Source: Actinomycetes bacterium
GTDB taxonomy: Bacteria > Actinomycetota > Humimicrobiia > Humimicrobiales > Humimicrobiaceae
Length of the DNA: 57,087 nucleotides
Assembly: GCA_022396035.1 (NCBI GenBank)
Contig: JAIOXO010000010.1
Span: 1 to 57,087 of the forward strand
Direction: 5' to 3'
Each line of letters opens with the position of its first letter. Position 1 is the stretch's first letter. Shown one piece after another: positions 46,016 to 53,999 of this stretch. The notes under the pieces are model-generated. The model worked only from the letters and a program-made list of their open reading frames with translations, was not told the origin of the DNA and made no database searches. Made by a program: the position numbers and the translations under genes.

Positions 46016-46908
46016 AAAATTTCATCAGCTTCTTCTGTAGTAAAAAAAAGCAGATTATTTTCATGGTTTGAAATAGCCTTACTGGTATCAATAAGGCAAT
46101 CCTTTGCCTGTTTGCGCTCCATGGCGGCAGTTTTTTCCAATTCCCCCAACTTAACCGGAATCCCCTTTTCGGATACCATTTTTTTTATTTTTCCATATAT
46201 GTCTTGGTTTCCAAATAAAAACCTTCCCTCCGCCAGTATCTTGGAGGCAACCATATATTCAAAACAGTCAAATCTTAATTGCTCTTTTACTCGGGCAATA
46301 TCTTTAATAATATAATCAACCTCTTCTCTGTAGGCAGGGTTTTTAATAAGGTAATATTTCTGTTCATATATCCTCTGGTCCAGTTCCTCGACCAATTTCC
46401 GGTCCAAATTTTCAGTTACAATGATTATATCCAGATCGGAGCCTTTTATAACTTCTCCGGTTGAAAACTCAGGACGATTTTCAGAATGGGCCATATTATA
46501 AATTACGTCTCCAGCAATAATTACTGCAGTCTTATTCTTTATGGTCTCTGGCCGGGAATGCGATTCAGTAATCTGTTTGATTACACTTTCTGCCAGCTCC
46601 AGTTTACCTCTGCTTATCCTGTCTATTTCCGTTTTTAAAATACTGGCTTTCTCTTCTATAAGCTTTTTATCCTTCTCTAAGCCTATTACGGTATAAGTTA
46701 GAAACTCTCTTAAAATAGACGGCGACAGCCTGGCATAACCTTCCACTTTTTTATCCAGCCTGAGGTATCGCCGGCTAATGGTTTTTGTAGTAATTTGGGA
46801 GCAGATATGACAAAACCTCCAGACCTCAAGGGCTCTATGGCGGCTGTATTGCAGAAGATGCTTGCCGGTTAGAGGGTTGCCTTCTAAAATATCTATAATA
46901 TATTCCAT
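46012..46908 (-). CDS. Nucleotidyltransferase-like protein of unknown function
   Basis: A 298-residue soluble protein. The N-terminal half is helical; the middle has AVIIAGDVIYNMAHSENRPE and then IKGSDLDIIIV, the D-x-D strand of a polymerase-beta-type nucleotidyltransferase. The usual glycine-serine turn is replaced by G-D-V, and an insertion separates it from the Asp pair. The C-terminal half is helical (KEQLRFDCFEYMVASKILAE, HEPN-like in length). It lies 31 bases after glmM, with no SD, so it is probably coupled to the amino-sugar genes. I do not know its substrate. Confidence 0.6.
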   Translation of the reverse strand: MEYIIDILEGNPLTGKHLLQYSRHRALEVWRFCHICSQITTKTISRRYLRLDKKVEGYARLSPSILREFLTYTVIGLEKDKKLIEEKASILKTEIDRISRGKLELAESVIKQITESHSRPETIKNKTAVIIAGDVIYNMAHSENRPEFSTGEVIKGSDLDIIIVTENLDRKLVEELDQRIYEQKYYLIKNPAYREEVDYIIKDIARVKEQLRFDCFEYMVASKILAEGRFLFGNQDIYGKIKKMVSEKGIPVKLGELEKTAAMERKQAKDCLIDTSKAISNHENNLLFFTTEEADEIF

Positions 46909-46939
46909 AATTACTGGACAAACTAATAAACGGAGATAA

Positions 46940-48292
46940 CTATCCTAAATTCTTTTTTACCACATCTGCAATTTCATGAGCAAAATTTTCAGTTATCTTT
47001 GTGGTAGGCCCTTCTACCATAACCCGGCATATAGCCTGGGTACCCGAGTACCTGACCAGCACCCTCCCTTTTCCTTTCAGCTTGCCTTCTATCTGTTTGA
47101 TGCAATCTACTATCTCCGGCTGCTTCTGGATAGGAGGTTTGCTGGCTACTTCTACATTTACTGTTACCTGGGGCAATATATCCATTATTTTGGTTAACTG
47201 CGATAATGGTTTGTTTTCTTTTTTTATAACTGCCAATAACTGCAAAGCAGAAAGAATGCCGTCTCCGGTTGTGTGATGATCTAAAAATATTATATGACCT
47301 GAATCCTCTCCCCCTATCACCGCCCCCAATTTAACCATTTCTTCTAAAACAAATCTATCTCCCACCTTGGTCTTAACCTGTTTAATTCCCAGTTTATCCA
47401 TAGCCAGAGAAAGGCCCATATTGCTCATTACGGTGGTAACCAGGGTATTGTTGATCAGGTTTCCCTCTTCTTTCAGGTGTCTGGCGAAGATAGCCAGTAG
47501 CTGGTCCCCGCTTAAAATAGTCCCTTTCTCGTCAACTACTATCAGGCGGTCGCCGTCCCCGTCAAAAGCCAATCCTATGTCCGCTTTCTGCTGCAGTACC
47601 TTCTCTGCCAGATTCTGAGGGTAAAGGGCCCCGCAATTATGATTTATATTGATGCCGTCAGGTTCAATATTGATAGCAGTAATATCTGCCCTCATCTCCC
47701 TAAATAGTACCGGAGCCACCCTGTAAGTAGCCCCATGGGCACAATCGATAACAACTCTCATCCCCTCCAGGTTCATGCCCCTGGGAAAAGTATGCTTTAA
47801 AAACACAATATACCTGCCCAGTGCATCCATTTCTCTGCGGGCTTTGCCGATGCTTTCGGGACAGGCCAAGTGCTCCTGCAGTTCATTGCCCAGTACCAGC
47901 TGCTCTATCTTTTCTTCCTGTTGGTCATTTAATTTAAATCCTGTTTTAGAGAAAACTTTTATGCCATTGTCTTCAAAATGATTATGGGAGGCAGATATAA
48001 CAATTCCTGCATCCGCATCCATATTGGTAGTCAAAAAAGCTATTCCGGGAGTAGGCATAGGCCCTACTAAAATAGCGTCTGCACCCATAGAAGTAATGCC
48101 TGCCGCCAGAGCATTTTCAAACAAATAACCTGAAAGCCTGGTATCTTTGCCTATTATGATTCTGGCTTTATGGTCTTCTTTGTTTTTTAAAATATGGGCC
48201 ACCGCCTGACCAATTTTCATAGCCATGTCAGCAGTCATCGGATACTGGTTGGATACTCCCCTTATTCCGTCGGTTCCAAATAGTTTACCCAT
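46940..48292 (-). CDS. glmM: Phosphoglucosamine mutase
   Basis: A 450-residue phosphohexomutase converting glucosamine-6-P to glucosamine-1-P on the path to UDP-GlcNAc. GTDGIRGVSNQYPMTADMA at the N-terminus; the phosphoserine loop is VISASHNHFEDNG with Ser102; metal loop FDGDGDRLIVVD; GGEDSGHIIF substrate loop; RYSGTQAICRVMVEG phosphate-binding loop. Downstream of the beta-helix acyltransferase-like gene by three bases. Confidence 0.95.
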   Translation of the reverse strand: MGKLFGTDGIRGVSNQYPMTADMAMKIGQAVAHILKNKEDHKARIIIGKDTRLSGYLFENALAAGITSMGADAILVGPMPTPGIAFLTTNMDADAGIVISASHNHFEDNGIKVFSKTGFKLNDQQEEKIEQLVLGNELQEHLACPESIGKARREMDALGRYIVFLKHTFPRGMNLEGMRVVIDCAHGATYRVAPVLFREMRADITAINIEPDGININHNCGALYPQNLAEKVLQQKADIGLAFDGDGDRLIVVDEKGTILSGDQLLAIFARHLKEEGNLINNTLVTTVMSNMGLSLAMDKLGIKQVKTKVGDRFVLEEMVKLGAVIGGEDSGHIIFLDHHTTGDGILSALQLLAVIKKENKPLSQLTKIMDILPQVTVNVEVASKPPIQKQPEIVDCIKQIEGKLKGKGRVLVRYSGTQAICRVMVEGPTTKITENFAHEIADVVKKNLG

Positions 48293-48295
48293 AAT

Positions 48296-49102
48296 TTATT
48301 TCCTCTCTTTTATTTCGTGAACTTGCCTGTTCTTTATAATACTGTTGGGTCCGTAATATCCCCGGGCTGTAGTATTGGGATAAAGCAGGACATTTCTGGA
48401 AAGTAAGGTTCCGGGAGAAGTTACACTGTTACAGCCCGTTTCCACCCCATCACCGTATATGGCTCCAAATTTACGCAAACCTGTTTTATATTTCCTGCCC
48501 TCAATGGTAAGCACTACGCTGGAGTCAATTATCTTCAGATTGGCCAGTTTGGTTCCAGCTCCCAGATTCACTTTACCCAGAATGCTGTCACCAATATAGG
48601 CAAAATGGCCCGCCTTGCTTTCTCCCAGCATAACCGCTGTTTTCATCTCTGTAGTATGGCCAACCACACAGTGGTTGCCCACTATTATATTTCCCCTTAA
48701 ATAGGCACCCTGCCTGATCTCATTATAATCCCCGATTATAGTGGGGCCTTTAATTAGCGCTCCGGGTTCCACCACTGTTCCTCTGCCTATATAAATATGG
48801 TCATCCATAATATAGGTCCCTGCGTAGATAATAGTGGCTCCTTCCAGTTTCTGGCCATCCCTGATAACTACCCCTTCAGAATTATCTATAGTAAAACCAT
48901 TCTCCATTACATTGCCCTTATAAATCACCATATCCCTGGCAATAAATGAGCTGCCCTTCCTTACTTCTGCCACATTGGGGATAAGATTTTGGGTTAAAAA
49001 GCTTTTTATATTCCTCAAACCCTCCCACACATATTCACATCCATCAAACAGCTGACTGAGATAGTTGCCTTCCAGACCAAAAAAATTTTCTGGCTTTAAC
49101 AT
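48296..49102 (-). CDS. Left-handed beta-helix protein resembling the GlmU acetyltransferase domain
   Basis: A 268-residue protein with hexapeptide-repeat beta-helix (about 60-260; GRGTVVEPGALIKGPTIIGD, LRGNIIVGNHCVVGH). ESKAGHFAYIGDSILGKVNL and GAGT align with the GlmU site SKxxHLSYxGDxxIGxxxNIGAGT, including the catalytic His. The uridylyltransferase half of GlmU is missing; about 60 unrelated helical residues precede the helix. Next to glmM, it probably acetylates glucosamine-1-P or a related sugar nucleotide. Excellent SD, AAGGAG. Confidence 0.75.
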   Translation of the reverse strand: MLKPENFFGLEGNYLSQLFDGCEYVWEGLRNIKSFLTQNLIPNVAEVRKGSSFIARDMVIYKGNVMENGFTIDNSEGVVIRDGQKLEGATIIYAGTYIMDDHIYIGRGTVVEPGALIKGPTIIGDYNEIRQGAYLRGNIIVGNHCVVGHTTEMKTAVMLGESKAGHFAYIGDSILGKVNLGAGTKLANLKIIDSSVVLTIEGRKYKTGLRKFGAIYGDGVETGCNSVTSPGTLLSRNVLLYPNTTARGYYGPNSIIKNRQVHEIKERK

Positions 49103-49173
49103 ATCATGCTCCTTACCGTCTAAGGCTCATAAAGTATTGTTAAAAAAATTATAAATATTTTTTAGATATTATC

Positions 49174-49251
49174 AACCGGGTAAAGGTGACCTCTGGTTTC
49201 ACCCTTATTCATTTTTCCTGATAAATTCATGTCCCGGTAACTGATAAGGGT
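49174..49251. ncRNA. Possible structured leader with mutually exclusive stems
   Basis: Plus-strand numbering: ACCGGG (49175-49180) can pair with CCCGGT (49233-49238); GGTGA (49185-49189) with TCACC (49199-49203); and ACCCTTAT (49201-49208) with ATAAGGGT (49244-49251). The last two pairings share bases and exclude each other. On the plus strand ATAAGGGT is followed by AAAAATTTTTT, like a terminator, 98 bases before the ATP-cone gene. On the minus strand the element would lead into the beta-helix/glmM genes. Direction unknown. Confidence 0.35.
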
Positions 49252-49349
49252 AAAAATTTTTTAAATTATTTAGTTTGAATATAAATATAGACACCTTTAA
49301 AATATAAATCATACTGATAATTAAATATTATACTTTAAGGTGGCCATAG

Positions 49350-50180
49350 ATGGAAAGGTACATAGTCAAGGAAGACGGTGAACAGGAATTATACATCCCG
49401 GGAAAAATTAAGAAATCACTTCTAAAGGCAGGCGCTGAACCACAAATTGCAGAACATATAATAGCATTTATTGAAGAAAACCTTCAGAAAGTATCTAAAT
49501 CAAAAGATATCTATAGGCTGGTATTAACCCAGCTGAAGAAAAAACAACCGGCAGCGGCAATAAAATATACCCTCAAAAAGGCCATAATGGACATGGGACC
49601 GGCAGGCTATACTTTTGAGAGATATTTTGCAAAAATATTGGAGCGTTATGGCTACATAACCCGGGTAGGAACCATGGTAAAAGGTCATTGTGTGGAGCAT
49701 GAAATTGATGTAATTGCAAATAAAGACCAGGACCATTTTATGGTCGAATGTAAATATCATAACCATCCCGGCACTAAAAGTGATTTGAAAACGGCTCTAT
49801 ATATTTATGCCCGCTTCCTTGATTTAAAAAAAGGAAATCATAGCAACTCCCACAAATACCAGTTTTCCCAGGCCTGGCTGGTTACTAATACCAAATGCAC
49901 CACCGAAGCAGTGAAGTACGCAAATTGTGTCAATATGAATATAATAGCCTGGCATTATCCCAAAGGCAGAAACCTTGAATATTACATAGAAGCAAAAAAA
50001 CTGTATCCGGTTTCCATACTGCCGGGATTAAAAAAGAAAAAAAGGTACAAGTTGTTTGAAAATGAAATCTATACCATACAGGATTTACTAAAAAACAAGC
50101 CTGAATTTATTTCCAATCTTTTAGGTTTAGATAAAGATTCCTGCAACCGGCTATTTGCCAGAGCAGCCATGCTGCTGTAG
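49350..50180 (+). CDS. ATP-cone / PD-(D/E)XK nuclease-like protein
   Basis: A 276-residue protein. The first ~90 residues look like an ATP-cone (YIVKEDGEQELYIPGKIKKS ... KYTLKKAIMDMGPAGYTFE), an allosteric (d)ATP-binding module. The next domain (about 90-215) is restriction-endonuclease-like: EHEIDVIANKDQDHFMVECK supplies the D-x(n)-E-x-K catalytic set. The C-terminal region (about 225-276; TIQDLLKNKPEFISNLLGLD) resembles a helix-hairpin-helix. A nucleotide-gated DNA nuclease or repair protein is suggested. AAGGTGG gives a clear SD. Confidence 0.75.
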   Translation: MERYIVKEDGEQELYIPGKIKKSLLKAGAEPQIAEHIIAFIEENLQKVSKSKDIYRLVLTQLKKKQPAAAIKYTLKKAIMDMGPAGYTFERYFAKILERYGYITRVGTMVKGHCVEHEIDVIANKDQDHFMVECKYHNHPGTKSDLKTALYIYARFLDLKKGNHSNSHKYQFSQAWLVTNTKCTTEAVKYANCVNMNIIAWHYPKGRNLEYYIEAKKLYPVSILPGLKKKKRYKLFENEIYTIQDLLKNKPEFISNLLGLDKDSCNRLFARAAMLL

Positions 50181-50194
50181 GCAGTTAAGGGCTT

Positions 50195-50842
50195 TCAGAC
50201 AGGCTTAAAAGATATATACCTGTAATTATCAGTATAAATAACTTTTAGACCCACCCTTTTGGCTATATTTTTCATAGTGTTTAGATTATAGAAGGACCGG
50301 TGACAGTCATCCCGCGTATAGTACCAGTCAAGAAATTGCTGTTTATCCCCGGGGTGAAATAGAGTCATAACCGCCAGTAAGCTATCGCTGTCCAGACACT
50401 GTTTAAATAGATAGAAGTAATCCAGAGGTTTCTGCAGGTGCTCTACTACCTCGGTAGCAGTTATCAGATTGTATTTTTTACCTTCATATATTCTATACGG
50501 AGAGTAAAAAAGATCATAAATATCCATTTTAAAGCCATACTCTTTTTCCAGTATGATTGCCAACACCGGATAAGGTCCGCTTCCAAAGTCCAGACCCTTT
50601 TTACTATTGCTGTAATCCAATACAGCATTATTTATAAATTTTTTAAAATATTCTACATAGGAACCATCATCATATGAGTTGTTATGCAGGTTATATCTTT
50701 CCAGCTCTTCCTGCCTGGAAATACTGGAGGCTTCATCTTTAAATATAAACTCGCATTGTGAACAGAAGTAATATTTTATACCCGAATCTTTCTGAAATAT
50801 CTCCGTTGTCCCGCTATTGCAAATCTTGCATTTTTTTTTCAT
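50195..50842 (-). CDS. Class I SAM methyltransferase with N-terminal zinc ribbon
   Basis: A 215-residue protein: CKICNSG...YFCSQCEFIF forms a C-x2-C/C-x2-C zinc ribbon, then a Rossmann methyltransferase domain with GLDFGSGPYPVLAIIL (motif I) and ITATEVVEHLQKPLDYF (post-motif). This combination occurs in sugar and small-molecule methyltransferases of the type 12 family; substrate unknown. It converges on the ATP-cone gene 14 bases away. Confidence 0.75.
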   Translation of the reverse strand: MKKKCKICNSGTTEIFQKDSGIKYYFCSQCEFIFKDEASSISRQEELERYNLHNNSYDDGSYVEYFKKFINNAVLDYSNSKKGLDFGSGPYPVLAIILEKEYGFKMDIYDLFYSPYRIYEGKKYNLITATEVVEHLQKPLDYFYLFKQCLDSDSLLAVMTLFHPGDKQQFLDWYYTRDDCHRSFYNLNTMKNIAKRVGLKVIYTDNYRYISFKPV

Positions 50843-51005
50843 GTTCCTGTTACTTCACTTTGATCTTGAGTTTAGCAATACCTGCAATTTTATATTCATG
50901 GAAACATAAAGGGTAAATCAAGGTTTCAGGATAGCGCTTAATTTATCATCAGTGCCAACATAATAAATCTTTTTAAAGGTAAGCTCCCTAATTGAATTAA
51001 ATCTG

Positions 51006-51386
51006 CTACTGGGCAAATACAATGGTGTAACCGTTACAGTCTTTAATAAAGAATTCTTTTCTTCCCCAGGAAGTTTGGTGCAGTTCTTTTACTATTTCTG
51101 CCTTTCCTGTCAGCCAACTGTATAACTCCTTCACACCTTCAGTTTCAATATATATAACCATCGAACCACCCATTTTCATCTGCTTAAATTGTGGAATCTT
51201 ATTAGAAAGGCTTTCCCTGGACTGGAACATAATATCAGCTCCTTCGCAACGCATCATCGCCCAGTCAAACCTTCCCTTTTCAGGAAAAGTTCGAACAAGC
51301 TCAAAGCAGCCCAATGTTTCCTGGTAGAATTTTATAGTTTTATTTACGTCTTCAACCATTAAATTTGGAATCAGTCTTTTAAACAT
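51006..51386 (-). CDS. VOC-superfamily (glyoxalase/bleomycin-resistance-like) protein
   Basis: A 126-residue single VOC module: LIPNLMVEDVNKTIKFYQET, ADIMFQSRESL, and a C-terminal GRKEFFIKDCNGYTIVFAQ. Members include isomerases, dioxygenases and antibiotic-binding proteins; the metal ligands here cannot be assigned safely. AGGTGA before ATG. It follows the FNT-channel gene by 18 bases and is probably in its operon. Confidence 0.82.
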   Translation of the reverse strand: MFKRLIPNLMVEDVNKTIKFYQETLGCFELVRTFPEKGRFDWAMMRCEGADIMFQSRESLSNKIPQFKQMKMGGSMVIYIETEGVKELYSWLTGKAEIVKELHQTSWGRKEFFIKDCNGYTIVFAQ

Positions 51387-51404
51387 TTATTCACCTGTGC
51401 CTGT

Positions 51405-52283
51405 TTAAACTTTAAAGATATCATTTTTCTTCTTGAGCCTTATAGGCAGGACTATAATAATCCAGTATACAACTCCTACCATAACTGCACCGCCTATGAT
51501 ATTCCCGATAGTTACCGAAAACAAATTACCAAGGAAACCTAATATATTTAAATTACTAAGATTAATACCGGGATTAATTCTTATTAACGCTGAATTAACC
51601 TCTGGATTATTTTTTAAAAGCATGCCCAATGGAATAAAATACATATTAGCAATACTGTGTTCGAAACCTGAAGCAACAAAAGCGGTTATGGGAAATATTA
51701 TGGCTGCTATCTTGCTGATTACAGTCCTAGCACTAAAACAAAGCCATACCGCCAGACACACCAGAGCATTACACAATATGCCCCTGGAGAATCCCTCCAT
51801 GAAGCTTAAATTTACCTTGCTGGCAGCAATTAATACCGAACTTGCTCCTAGGAAGCAATCTTTTGCCTTCCACAAATTGGTTAGATAAATAAGGTATACT
51901 ACACTTATGGAGCCTAAAAAATTACCTATGTAGCTGATCAGCCAATTCTTAAGCATCTGCCTGTAAGTAACTACCCCGGAAGCAATCCCCATCATGATTA
52001 AATTATTTCCAGTAAAAAGTTCTGCCCCTGCCACTATTACCAGTATAAGCCCCAGAGAGAAAGCAACCCCACCAACAAGCCTAGTTATTCCTATACTTAA
52101 ATTGGAATCAAAAGTAACTACAGTGTAGAATTGAGCACCAAGAGCGATAAAGCTTCCAGCCAATATGGCCAGCATCAACAAACTCAGAAAATTCAGCTGT
52201 GCCTTATTTTTGCTGGCAGTCTCTACCCTTTTTTCCATGTCCGCAGGAGAATAATCATCAAATTGGACGTCGAACGGATGCAT
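51405..52283 (-). CDS. Formate/nitrite transporter family channel (FNT)
   Basis: A 292-residue membrane channel with six TM helices. Family signatures: GAELFTGNNLIM (broken TM2), SRGILCNALVCLAVWLC (TM5 N-C-L-V-C region) and SGFEHSIANMYFIPLGML. It would move formate, nitrite or hydrosulfide. A start at 52364 would place the first codon inside the -35 element, whereas ATG at 52283 has AAGG seven bases upstream and lies about 46 bases after the predicted transcription start. Operon with the VOC gene. Confidence 0.9.
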   Translation of the reverse strand: MHPFDVQFDDYSPADMEKRVETASKNKAQLNFLSLLMLAILAGSFIALGAQFYTVVTFDSNLSIGITRLVGGVAFSLGLILVIVAGAELFTGNNLIMMGIASGVVTYRQMLKNWLISYIGNFLGSISVVYLIYLTNLWKAKDCFLGASSVLIAASKVNLSFMEGFSRGILCNALVCLAVWLCFSARTVISKIAAIIFPITAFVASGFEHSIANMYFIPLGMLLKNNPEVNSALIRINPGINLSNLNILGFLGNLFSVTIGNIIGGAVMVGVVYWIIIVLPIRLKKKNDIFKV

Positions 52284-52335
52284 AGAAGCGCCTTCCCCTG
52301 AAATGAATGTTTTAGAATAATGTAATATTAGTACA

Positions 52336-52364
52336 AGAATAATACTAAAAATAAAATGTTTCAA
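52336..52364 (-). promoter_or_regulatory. Predicted promoter of the FNT-VOC operon
   Basis: Minus strand: -35 TTGAAA (52364-52359), 17 bases, -10 TATTCT (52341-52336). Confidence 0.55.
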
Positions 52365-52482
52365 GAATTTTTATCAGGCCGATTCCGCTTTATACTTTTA
52401 AATTCAAACCAATACTTGATTACTGGTTTAATTTAAACACTTTAGTCCATAACCAGCATATTTTAGAAACTACTAATCCTTT

Positions 52483-52524
52483 AAGGGCTCCCCCGGCCTT
52501 TTTAGTGGCCTGAAGGGAGCCCTT
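52483..52524 (-). terminator. Strong hairpin between OYE and FNT genes
   Basis: Perfect 10-base arms AAGGGCTCCC and GGGAGCCCTT with an inner GGCC/GGCC pair, 74 bases after the OYE stop on the minus strand. No T-run follows, so it may be a factor-assisted terminator or a stabilising 3' structure. Confidence 0.6.
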
Positions 52525-52597
52525 GTTATAATCAACTTCTTTTTATTTCAATTTAGCAACCTGTAAAAGAAGTCTATTATTTTGTAACTGTAAGAAT

Positions 52598-53860
52598 CTA
52601 GTCCTCGCCAGTAACCTTGGCTCGTAATGGACCGAATTCTTTTCTTACCTTTCTTACCAGATCTTTGTAATATTTATCGTATACTGTACAACCAACATTT
52701 TCCTGCCTTATTAACAGCTCAACACATTTGTCACAGGCAATACACCAGTCGATATCGTCTTCTTTGTCATTGAGATATTTGGCCGGGAGCTTGGGATCTG
52801 CCAGTGACTGCCTTCCCAGAGCTACCATATCTGTATTACCTTGTTCTATATTGTAGTTACCCCAATGGACAAGTGAATTCCATTCAGGCTGAACTGCACG
52901 CAAGAAATTCTTACCATTGTTAAGTACTGAATAGGCACCGCCCATTACTGCCATATCTTTGCTAACATTTTCTTTTATAATTTTAGCCATGGTAAAGTGA
53001 ATGTACACATCATCCGGTTTTTGCCTGTAAGGCATGTGCAGCTCCATGGTCACTGAAGGATTACCGGTAGATTCAAGTATGAAGTTTGCGCCCCTTTCTT
53101 CCAAACCCTTGCACAGGTCGATTGATTCTGTTAAATCAACTATGGGGCTATCCGGACCTGCAGTACCCTGTCCACCAGGAAAACCTTCCCACATGGACAC
53201 TTTGGAGCCAACAATGAAGTTATCATCGTTTACTACTTTTCTTACCTTTTCAACCATATCAAAAGCAAATCTTCTCCTGTTTTCCCATGGTCCGCCATAT
53301 TTCCAATTACGGTCATTATAGGGTCTCAGTACCTGGGAACCAAAATATCCATGACAGAACTTCAGGTCTACGCCATCAGCACCCAGCTCGTATAATATTT
53401 TCGATGCTTCCACAAACAAGTCAATGGTATCTTCCACATAGTCTTCGCCAATTACCTCTCCTCCAAAACCATGAAGGGGCTTAACACATACCCTCTTGGA
53501 GAATTTGCTTCCTGATACTTCACCGGAATGATTGAGCTGGACAATCAGTAAAGGTTTGGGATTTATTTCTTTCATATCTTTTATGAATTTTGCCCATTCC
53601 TTGATATTATCCTTGTTTCCCGGCTGCAGGCTTATCTGTGCATTCCTAGCTCTGCTGTCATACTGCATGGTTATAGACTCAAAAACTATAACCCCGGCAT
53701 CACCCTCAAATAAGTTTTTGTAGCGTTCAATTGTTTTTTCTGAAAATCCTCCGTTTTCGCTCGCATCTGCGCACTCCATAGGCTGAATGACAAACCTGTT
53801 GCTGGCTGTCTTTTTACCTATTTTAATGGGTTGTGCCAGAGCGGTATCTTTGTTGCTCAT
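52598..53860 (-). CDS. Old-yellow-enzyme (NADH:flavin oxidoreductase) family protein with a Cys-rich cluster motif
   Basis: A 420-residue FMN TIM-barrel enzyme: NRFVIQPMECADA near the N-terminus, VQLNHSGEVSG, FCHGYFGSQVLRPYNDRN with the substrate-binding His/Tyr region, and ALGRQSLADPKLPAK near the end. The C-terminal CIACDKCVELL and a fourth Cys eleven residues on (C-x2-C-x2-C-x11-C) resemble the 4Fe-4S site of dienoyl-CoA-reductase-type enzymes, but the spacing differs (usually x3) and the second NAD domain is absent. GGGAGG is six bases before the ATG. Likely reduces an activated C=C bond of an unknown substrate. Confidence 0.85.
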   Translation of the reverse strand: MSNKDTALAQPIKIGKKTASNRFVIQPMECADASENGGFSEKTIERYKNLFEGDAGVIVFESITMQYDSRARNAQISLQPGNKDNIKEWAKFIKDMKEINPKPLLIVQLNHSGEVSGSKFSKRVCVKPLHGFGGEVIGEDYVEDTIDLFVEASKILYELGADGVDLKFCHGYFGSQVLRPYNDRNWKYGGPWENRRRFAFDMVEKVRKVVNDDNFIVGSKVSMWEGFPGGQGTAGPDSPIVDLTESIDLCKGLEERGANFILESTGNPSVTMELHMPYRQKPDDVYIHFTMAKIIKENVSKDMAVMGGAYSVLNNGKNFLRAVQPEWNSLVHWGNYNIEQGNTDMVALGRQSLADPKLPAKYLNDKEDDIDWCIACDKCVELLIRQENVGCTVYDKYYKDLVRKVRKEFGPLRAKVTGED

Positions 53861-53958
53861 AAGTTGCCTCCCTTTGCTCTGATTTTTAATAATGACATTT
53901 AGGTTTTTCTGGGTTTAAATAGATAATAAAATTCTAACATATACCCTTTCTAAGTAAA

Positions 53959-53988
53959 TACCAGTCTAATTAAGTGAATATACTGGTA
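53959..53988. promoter_or_regulatory. Inverted repeat upstream of the OYE gene
   Basis: TACCAGT and ACTGGTA, perfect 7-base arms separated by 16 bases, between the PAS-LuxR gene and OYE. The position (98-128 bases before the OYE ATG) suits an activator site for the neighbouring LuxR-type regulator; it could also be a weak 3' hairpin of that gene. Confidence 0.4.
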
Positions 53989-53999
53989 ATAAACTAGTA

